Below, piece after piece: positions 56,001 to 64,000 of a stretch of 64,000 nt of DNA. The translations under genes were made by a program, and so were the position numbers. Position 1 is the first letter of the stretch, and each line of letters starts with the position of its first letter. The stretch comes from Protonemura montana (lineage: Eukaryota > Arthropoda > Insecta > Plecoptera > Nemouridae), in assembly GCA_947568835.1 (NCBI GenBank), contig OX387608.1:2828001-2892000 (forward strand). Reading direction: 5' to 3'. The notes beneath the pieces were generated by a model that saw only the letters and a list, made by a program, of their open reading frames with translations, did not search any database and was not told where the DNA came from.

Positions 56001-58169
56001 AGATGTGGCGAATCCGTTGAGTACAAAGATGTATTCGTGTTTAAGTGACTTATTGCTCCACCAGTCAGTCATTTCAACAGCTTGACGGTAACTGGGAGAG
56101 AGAACTACACTGTGAATTGTAAAATTTCTGTTAAAAAGCTGGTCAAAGCTTGGGAAGTTTCAGTTCTTGTTTAAAGTTGTTGAAAACTAGATGAAGGAGT
56201 TGTAACGGTCAAAACAGGTGAAAGGCAGCTGACGGGTGACACAAAACTTGACCAAGCTTCAATATTATGGTCCATTTTGAGCGAGGCCTAAAAAGCTAAT
56301 GTAAAATACGTGAACCGTTATTTTGGCAAGACAGAGAAAGGAACGGTTTCCAAGAGTAGTGCTTCCGCTGTAATATCTCCTAGCGGGCTTCAACCATGTT
56401 ATGAAAAGCAGACACGGGAATGAATCTAAGTACCTGCCCATGTAACTTGACGTTAAATAACATCGAGAAAAACCCCGCCAGAGGTAATTTCCTCGTGGAT
56501 CTCTGTCGTATTTATATAAAAACACACAAGCGTTTTCCTCCTAATGATGTATATATTACTTTTTTTGCCCCCAGCCATCTTTTATGCACGCCGGCAGCTC
56601 TTAGAGCCCGGCTATGGCTTTTTAAAAACACCCTTATTTCCATTCCATCATTTCGAGTGGGTGGGGGGGAGGGCAAGACGGCAAAAGCCCCGGGTATCGA
56701 TCGCAAGTCCCGAACAGCACCCACCAATGCACCACTCGCGTGGTCTCCGGCAAAAGAGAACTCTCAGATTTTAGGGGATGGTTAGCAGGAAAAATGGGGG
56801 AGGGCGCCCAGGAAGCTAGGGATCAAGGAATATTTCAAGGAATCATTCGAGGGGAATTTCGAACGAAGAAAAGTAATATTCGACGTGGGGTGTGTTCTCT
56901 CTGGCTGCCATTCTTGAGTCATGCAGGATTTAAGATGTTTAATGTATTAATGGGGGGTAGTTGGGGGTGGGACGGGGGTATGGATTTTTATGCTTTGTCG
57001 GGGGTCTTGTTGGGATATTTGTTTCTGCTTCGTGGCATTACGCACATAACGGCATTACGAGGTTCCTTTTTGGAAAACGCGGTAATCATGTTTTGGGCGA
57101 CATTGTAATTCAATCAACTCAAGTTTCCATGAGTCTGCGTTTTTGTGTTCCACTCTTCGGAGTGTGGCTGGTTTCTTGCTGATTGTTGATTTCTTTTTTT
57201 GGGTTGATATGTGTTGTAATTGGCTGCTGAGAAGAGTCGCCAGTAGAGCGGGTTGCTACTCGATGGGCTGCTAAGAGAGATGTGTCATCAGAAACTGCTG
57301 CTAATTCTTGTATTTCAGTGAATCACCCCATTTTTTAAATTTGAGTTTACTGTCTGTCGTCCAAACCAATTTGGATGCAACTTTTAGGACACCTTTGAAA
57401 TCTCTTTTCATACAGATATGCTACGTTTTTGGAAACAATCTTCTGGATAGCTTTTTTAAAATACATTTTTGCAAATACTGTATATTATCTACAAGATTTT
57501 TGCGTTTTTTCTTTCTTTTTTTTTATCCATATGGATAAATAAAGGGATTTATAAAATAATATTTTTAACAAATTTGCTAAATGCCAAAGTATTAAACATA
57601 ACTGAACCAAATATTGCTAGTAAACAAATGGCTGAAAATTACAAATCCTCAAATTTCAGCACCTTTCAGGTTTTCACGCCATCTTCAAAAAATGTTAAAG
57701 AAATAAAAGAACGCTCATCCGCCAACGCGACAGAGTGAATTTGCTAAGCCCCAGTTATACTTTACTTTATGAACTCAAAATAAAAGAAATGCAATCTAAA
57801 ATCTAGAGCATCAAAATCTAAAATCTCAAAAGTACCGAAATGTGGGCCATTGTACCTGAATCCGAGTCAAAGTCTTGACTTGCTTATTGAAATGTTTCAC
57901 TCTGTGGTCCTAAAGACTGGAAGGAATTGCACCCAAGATTAGAGCGGGACAGAAGGTCAGTGAAAATACCACCGGTTTTACCCTTTGCATGAGGCGCCTT
58001 GGAAAGGTGGTCATTACGACATCACGGTGTCGTACCAATCTACGTCGTTTAAACTTTTCTGACTCACTCAGAGAACAGATCATTGATATTAAAAATCAAA
58101 AATCAAAATTCTTGAATCATTGAAATTAAGGAAGTTTCAAAAATTGGGTTTCAAGACTTTATAAATGTA

Positions 58170-58420
58170 TCGTTTCCTTGTATTTTTGTATTGTATTTGT
58201 AAACGCTTTGTAAATCTGGCTTTACAAAACTTTCTACAGCGTAGTACCGGTAGGTGCCACCCGATGGCGCTTGCAGCCGTGCTTTTTAACAAACCTCTAC
58301 AATTCAATAATTACGAGTCAAAATATCACGATACATGTTTATCAATTGTTGAGGTTAGCAATAATAAAGATTGATTGAGTGTAAACCAGACTCAAATGCG
58401 AGTAATCTGCGAGAAATAAC
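58170..58420 (+). mobile_element. Interspersed element with a CTCF-like site (copy 2)
   Basis: This aligns with the minus strand of 24776-24925: GTAGTACCGGTAGGTGCCAC, GATGGCGCTTGCAG, AATAAAGATTGATTGAGTGT, ACTCAAATGCGAG. Divergence between the copies is considerable, yet the GCC-rich block is conserved. The 52-bp array begins directly at its 3' end. Confidence 0.7.
58257..58270 (+). promoter_or_regulatory. CTCF-like motif in the element
   Basis: CCACCCGATGGCGC, 13 of 14 positions of the CTCF core, identical to 24879-24892 on the other strand. The two sites point away from each other. Confidence 0.4.
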
Positions 58421-58990
58421 ATTAGCACTGTGACTCTGACTAAACCTGTGAACCCAATGGCAGGACGTTTAACATTAGCGGTGTGACTCTGACTGAACAT
58501 GTAAACCCAATGACAGGACGTTTTATATTGGCGCTGTGACTCTGACTAAACCTGTGAACCCAATGACAGGACGTTTAATATAAGCGCTGTGACTCTGACT
58601 AAACCTGTAAACCCAATGGCTGGACGTTTAACATTAGCGCTGTGACTCTGACTGAACATGTAAACCCAATGACAGGACGTTTAACATTAGCGCTGTGACT
58701 CTGACTAAACCTGTAAACCCAATGACAGGACGTTTAACATTAGCGCTGTGACTCTGACTATACCTGTAAACCCAATGGCAGGACGTTTAACATTAGCGCT
58801 GTGACTCTGACTGAACCTGTAAACCCAATGGCAGGACGTTTAACATTAGCGCTGTGACTCTGACTAAACCTGTAAACCCAATGACAGGATGTTTAACATT
58901 AGCGCTGTGACTCTGACTAAACCTGTAAACCCAATGACAGGACGTTTAGCATTAGCGCTGTGACTCTGACTAAACCTGTAAACCCAATGA
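58421..58990 (+). repeat. 52-bp minisatellite, about 11 units
   Basis: The unit is ATTAGCGCTGTGACTCTGAC then TAAACCTGTAAACCCAATGA and CAGGACGTTTAAC, in 52-bp register. Variants (TGAACATG, GGCAGG, TATATTGG) are shared by non-adjacent units, suggesting a higher-order duplication. One further unit, in reverse orientation, sits beside the other copy of the parent element at 24663-24708. Confidence 0.95.
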
Positions 58991-59311
58991 TTGCCAATTA
59001 TAAGAACACGCTGAAGACAAAGCACTCGAGGACTCCAATATTTTCCGGAAGAAAACTAGATAACGCATTTCTCAATAAATTAAAAGCATGCTTTGATCGG
59101 AATTTCAATCTCCTTTTAATGCATTATTTTGATCTCAGACATATTTGTTTATACAATTGTGTTGTGATCAGAATTGCCCGTGTTAATGAGTGATGTTGTC
59201 GGTGATGATTCATTGCTAATCAAATTATTGTGCAAACTGCACTGGTTTAGTCGGGAAGAGCGAGACCAGAGATGGTGGCAGCGAAGGAGTTGCTTACCAA
59301 CAATTGAAAAT

Positions 59312-59462
59312 GTTATAACAAAAACTGTTTGAAATGGGTTTTGAATGCTAAGTAAAGGACAATTAGATTTAGTTGTCCTTTACTTAGCATTCAAAGCATT
59401 CAAAACCCATTTTGCTAAAACTAGTGCTAAGGATAAATCAAGTAGACATGAGTCTAAAAACC
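59312..59462. mobile_element. Fold-back (MITE-like) element, copy 2
   Basis: Arms TTTGAATGCTAAGTAAAGGA and TCCTTTACTTAGCATTCAAA pair around AATTAGATTTAG. A 10-bp tandem duplication (GCATTCAAAGCATTCAAA) and some loss affect the right arm. The shoulder CTAGTGCTAAGGATAAATCA and AGTAGACATGAGTCTAAAAA is the same as in copy 1. Confidence 0.75.
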
Positions 59463-59464
59463 AT

Positions 59465-61030
59465 CATAATTTAAAATGTCGTTAAATGTATGTCAAATGT
59501 ATTTATGAATGTAAAGTTTATTAAATGTATTAAAATGTATGACAAGGAAAGGAATGTAAGAATTGTCTCCTCGGCAATTTCACTAACGCCGTTTAAAACG
59601 CTCTTAAACACCGTTTGGTTGTGATTTTAACCTGCGCAGTAATTTGCTTTAAAACAATGATATTTTAATAATAGCAAACCAAGAAACTTAGACAACACGC
59701 GAAGAACAAGAATAAAATAGTTTTTAACAATGTGTTTGCTTCGAAACGGAATATTTGGGGACTTGGAAATACAAACAAAATATCAATGGGACTTCTTACT
59801 TTGACCTCCAAATGACAGTTTAAAAGTTAAACCCCGTCCTTCCAGATTCAAATATTAAACGGTTATTTGGACAGAGAGAAAATAGTGACGGCTGCGAAAT
59901 AAAATTTCTTTTATGTGACAGTACAAAGCCTTCCTGAATTATCACCAAATTCAAATTTACATTTATATCTTTTTTTGTGTATTTATCTAAACATTCTCTT
60001 TCAAATCTTTCAAAATGCCTGCAAATCTGGGAAATTAATTTAGGCCTAAAAGCTACATTTAAACGCCGATTCAGCAAGATTGAAATGGCTAGGATGAAAT
60101 CGGCTATATGATCAATAGGCAATAAAATTCCGTTGTTTTTATTATTATTTTTGTTTTGATTGCATGTTTATAAAATACAAATGAAGTTGAAACGTTGGTA
60201 GAGACTTGCATCTTGTCATCGAACAGTTCCGATATTTCTCGATCCGCGCATCGTTTACCATGATTCCCGTTTCCGCGAAAACTTTCAGCATCGCCATTGA
60301 ATTCAAGATAATATATAATTGAGCAAACAGACGAGCAAATAAAACCAATAAACCCAACGGGAATAATCGACGGAAACTTAATTTTCAGATTATTTTTCCA
60401 GCAAAACTTTTCCTCCCCCATTTCCTTGATTTTCTTGAATTGAAAGTTAAATCAGTACGACTGGAAATCAGCTCAGACTCGACTTGTTAAAAAACAGCCC
60501 CAACAGCAGACAAATATAGCGACATCTCTTCACACGAAGAGTAGCCACCCTGAATTCGCTCTGGGCTAATTTTCCCGCTTCAACAATCACCAATTAACAT
60601 CTTGAAAACTCTTAAAGAACGTTACTCTAATTACCAAGGACTTGCTCTTAACAATGGACATAATTACCAAGCCTCGGGCCTAACCTAACCTAACCTAGAA
60701 TTAACATAACAACGTTATATGGTGAGATTCAGACAGGTTTAGTGTTCAAGATAAACTGTCTTGAGTTGGTCGGTGTCTTGCAAAGGAACAGACTTGTTCG
60801 TTTTTAATGATATGTACAGTTTTTATTTCTTTTATTAATAAAGGATTTTATCAGTCGCATATTTAATGTAATAAAAAAAAACTGTGTTCTTTTCATCTGT
60901 CTTTCGTTTTGTCGCTGGTGAGAAAGGTTGTGTGATAGAAATTACATAATGCATTCTATTAGGTGCCGCAAATGCACTTTAGCTTCAACCCAAAAATAAA
61001 TGCATTTTGCATTGCAGTAACGAGAAAAAG
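59465..61030. other. AT-rich unique DNA
   Basis: Frames on the minus strand at 59820-60421 have no family. A CCTAA run lies at 60679-60697. Confidence 0.5.
60679..60697 (+). repeat. (CCTAA)n interstitial telomere-like run
   Basis: CCTAACCTAACCTAACCTAG, nearly four units. This is the arthropod telomere unit TTAGG in reverse. Too short to be a telomere. Confidence 0.7.
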
Positions 61031-61039
61031 GTATTTTTT

Positions 61040-61268
61040 TACTGTTATCAACACTGTAACCGTCTCAAAAATTGATGCCCAATCGAGGACACGAACCCCG
61101 ATCTCCACCTATCGCGGGTGTTGCTCTCACCAATTAAGCTACTTGGACACTGGCTTTTTGAGACGATTTCAGTGTATTTGATGAGAATGACGGATCTTCA
61201 AGGAGTAGAACCAAGAGGCTGTGAATACTCACAGTCACTCTGGTACAAAATTCGAGTGTACACACTCC
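61040..61268 (-). mobile_element. Dimeric tRNA-derived SINE, copy 2
   Basis: On the minus strand: unit A with hairpin CTGTGAGTATTCACAG and B box GGTTCTACTCC (61201-61211), then the spacer GATCCGTCATTCTCATCAAA, then unit B. Unit B has GTGTCCAAGTAGCTTAATTG as 5' arm and A box and GGTTCGTGTCC as B box (61087-61097), ending GGGCATC. It is bracketed by TCGTCTCAAAAA and TTTTTGAGACGG, which are inverted repeats. This is the best-preserved copy of the family and shows both heads. Confidence 0.75.
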
Positions 61269-61274
61269 GAGGTA

Positions 61275-64000
61275 AACAGTTTCTGTCGTTCAGTAGCAAT
61301 TGACTGCCGGACTTTGCTACAAGAATATCTGAACAATTTGAAAGTCAATCTTGGTTTGGAAACTTAGAGTTTGGCTGCGATGTCGACGTGTATTGCCTAC
61401 TGGTGTCTTCAGATGCAAGGTTTGTCTAGTTGCTGGACTTACTGCGTCCAGGACTAAGCTTTGATGTAGGAACCATCGATTAAAGACAAATAAATAAGCT
61501 GATATTTTATTAGACGCAGTTATTTTGAAATCCTCCGATTGACTGTCAGTTTATTTTGACTTTAAAAGTTCAAATTTGCCTTCAAGATATTTCCCACGGT
61601 GGCCAATACTGTAAAAGTGCAATTGGAATTAAAATTGTGACGTAGATTTCAAGCTGGATATAAATATCAGTTGTTATCAGCGAGTTTGCCAGTAGAAACA
61701 ACGCCGTTAACAAAGCAAACTAAATGCATATACAGCGCCATTTTTGCTGCAAACACCAACATATTGGCACATGGAGATGGGCTGCCTGCACGGCTGATCC
61801 ATGCCCGGCCGACCCACCCCCAGACAGCCTAATTCCACAGCCCGGTCCCCTTCCCCTATCCGTGCCTTGCCAGGATAACAGGGGGGGGTGTGGGAAACAC
61901 AGGGGCAGGAAAGATTGACGAATGAGAACGCTTCGCAAACCTCCCCCATCAAAACCCCCCACATTCTGCTTCTCGTTGAATACCATGGGGAGCCAACGAC
62001 TCTCGAAAAAATGGACGTTTTTTTTTTCTCTCTCTCTTCTCTTTCTCTCTTTTGCTGTATTATCCTCAGAAAATGGTGAATAGATGCGAAGGTAAAGAGA
62101 GAGAGTCCTCGTTGAAAATCTTGACTCTGATTATGTCGAAGAAATCGCGTAGAAGTACTTTTAATGCGAGTTTAATGAGGTGCTTGAATAATTGTCATAA
62201 CATTGTTCATTTTCCAGCGTTCGTCTCCGCCGAGTTTACCCTTAACGGGTGAAATTAGAATGATAGCCTACCTAATTGGTGGCACTCTTCTACGCCGTCG
62301 TGCCTGCCAGGGGTAAATTAAATTCTGCTCCGAGGAGAAATTACATTTGCGAGATGGTTTCAATTACATTTCATCTCTTTTCAGAGAACAATTGCCTGCC
62401 ACGAGGTTTTTCGCCGCTCTCTTCGCTAACTTTTAACCTCGAAATGGGAAATTAAATTGGACACATTATAAAACGAGCACAAACAAATGTTGTTTTTGCT
62501 CGAGTAAAGTTAGCGCATCTTACTGGCGTTGTATTTAATAACAAAGTGGCAGTTTAATTTCGTTGTTTCGTTGTTTTTACCGAATGTAACCCTTGCGTGC
62601 ATGGTTAGCACGGTCCCGTTGAGAAGAAAGTCCCGTGTTAGCATTGTCTAACTGGACACGAACCATTATTATCACAATTCAAATATTTTTCTAAACCGTT
62701 TCTCCAGCTCGTGATAGTAAATAAAAACAGTCAGCAGTTTCATTGGTCAATAAAATGTTAGATTACACGTCGTTCAGGGGCTTGTTTCACTTTTTATTAT
62801 TAAATTCCTGGCAGCCGTGAAATTTCCCGCTCGACTTTCCCGACCGATTAGCGGTTGAATATGAGATTTCCCTCGTACGCCGCCATCTTGCCTGTGTGCC
62901 CGACTAGCTCAATAACTCGCGAGCACAAGTATTATTCTTTTTAATCTCTTCCGATTATTCCTCCTCGAAATGAAAACGCAAGGAAATTAATTAAATTTCA
63001 ACAAGCGATGCTTGCTTAATCTTCGAGTGGGATTATCTTCTATCAGATCTCAATGACAGGCGAATATTCTTTCTGCACAAAAGATACACTTGTGTTCACC
63101 GAGACGGTTTTTAGATTCTTATTTCCCACTTCTCTTTGCGGAGGCATTATCAAAAACAAACCCACGCGTATATCGTGTAGCATTTTTAATATAATTCCTT
63201 CCTTTATTTCCACTAAATCTACTTTGTGTGGGACAAGAGAGAAGACATTGTTAAATTATAATACGTGTCTTCCCCCCCCCCCCCCCCCGCCCCCTCCCTC
63301 GCCCACCCAACCCTTGTTAGCTGCCTGGGAAATATCACCGGGAATTCTTTTTGACGAGCCCCCCCCCCCCCCTCCCTTTCACCCACACGCCGTGTATTTG
63401 CCCCAAAAATCCCAATCACCTCGCTTCTTTGCGCCCCTTCATTTCGTTGTCGTTGTTGTTGCATAGTTAGGGAAGATCGTTTTGAAATCGATCTTTTAAA
63501 AAGATCAAGAACGTCTTCAAAAAACTACATTTTAAAAAGATCGAAGTTTATGATGGTTTTATTTTTAGTCCAGATTCAAATTTGTTTCAAGAAAATATCG
63601 AGTTCATTTAAAAGATCGTTTTCCAAAAAAAGAAATCGTGTGATCTCTGGAAATAAACGTGTTATTTAGCACTTATAGGTGCTGGGAAATGCAATATTGA
63701 TATAGAAATAGTAGGAACACAACGCGACGAGGACTATGACTTATAGTCAAGTCAAGAATACAAGAAGAAAATTAACAGCCTGTTAACACTTAACAGGAAC
63801 AAGAATGCTTTGCATTTTGTCTACAAGGGACAGTGGTCAGTTGAACTTGGCAGAAAGGGGGCCTCGAATCTCGATGACCCAATTTGAGAAAAGCTGTGGT
63901 CTTGGACAGGCACTGCGAACAAACTAGGCAGCATTTGCACGCATTAATAAAACTAATCAAAGTAAAACTAATAACCGTTTGGAATCCTGGAAACGCTTTC
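61275..64000. other. Unique DNA with C tracts
   Basis: No gene is recognised. A CT-rich tract lies at 62017-62052, a YY1-like GCCGCCATCTTG at about 62880-62890, and C runs at 63272-63288 (17) and 63359-63372 (14), through which a Pro-rich frame (63053-63466) passes. The DNA of 62250-63020 is even in composition and free of repeats, which may mark a constrained noncoding stretch. Confidence 0.45.

Larger units (their letters stand above)
51240..58160. other. Unique DNA, YY1-like cluster and palindromes only
   Basis: No gene is recognised in about 7 kb. Notable: YY1-like GCCGCCAT motifs at 51595-51838, GTATAC palindromes at 53005-53077, and GC-rich DNA at 56640-57010 with open frames of about 120 codons that lack domains. 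The minus-strand frame at 52194-52421 is also without family. Confidence 0.5.

Overview
The window is nuclear DNA from a multicellular invertebrate. It has no operons, no compact genes and no long unbroken reading frame outside low-complexity DNA. It is packed with interspersed repeats, minisatellites and long G or C homopolymer runs. Remnants of non-LTR retrotransposons whose C-terminus reads FYSxD, tRNA-derived SINEs and 5S-rRNA-derived repeats point to a protostome (arthropod or lophotrochozoan). I cannot name the species. No complete protein-coding gene can be supported. A few possible exons are listed at low confidence, and the window may be intergenic or lie inside very long introns.

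Layout. 0-5 kb: mostly unique DNA with two weak minus-strand exon candidates. 5.05-5.65 kb: first copy of a composite element with three 5S-like units, a 36-bp unit, a core and a shared tail. 7.4-7.7 kb: (ATGCC)n. 8-13.3 kb: a cluster of long G and C tracts, a LINE C-terminal remnant (10.5-11.3 kb) and an 11-bp minisatellite. 14.7-16 kb: second composite copy (six 36-bp units) beside a 39-bp minisatellite. 19.1-19.8 kb: third copy (sixteen units, minus strand), followed at 19.9-20.1 kb by a CpG-rich, CRE-bearing promoter-like island and at 20.83 kb by a juxtaposed 3'/5' splice site. 24.1-25 kb: a possible cysteine-rich exon and an element with a CTCF-like motif. 34.4-35.4 kb: a 43-bp satellite carrying a tRNA-type A box. 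36.4-36.9 kb: promoter-like island plus a homeodomain-motif cluster. 37.4-38.2 kb: a 30-bp satellite. 42.5-44.5 kb: a tRNA-like unit, the fourth composite copy and a motif-rich unique stretch. 46.3-47.8 kb: second LINE remnant and a dimeric tRNA SINE. 49.6-51.2 kb: fifth composite copy, a fold-back element and another tRNA SINE. 58.2-59.5 kb: second copy of the CTCF-motif element with its 52-bp unit expanded about 11-fold, then the second fold-back element. 61.0-61.3 kb: second dimeric tRNA SINE. 61.3-64 kb: unique DNA and C tracts.

The unifying theme is repeat biology. At least two unrelated interspersed families carry a short internal unit that is single-copy at some loci and a minisatellite at others (36 bp: about 1, 1, 6 and 16 units; 52 bp: 1 and about 11 units). 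The most novel-looking system is the composite '3 x 5S + 36-bp array + core + shared tail' element, seen at five places and in both orientations. The pol III-type units, fold-backs and CTCF-like motifs are read from sequence only; no function has been shown.
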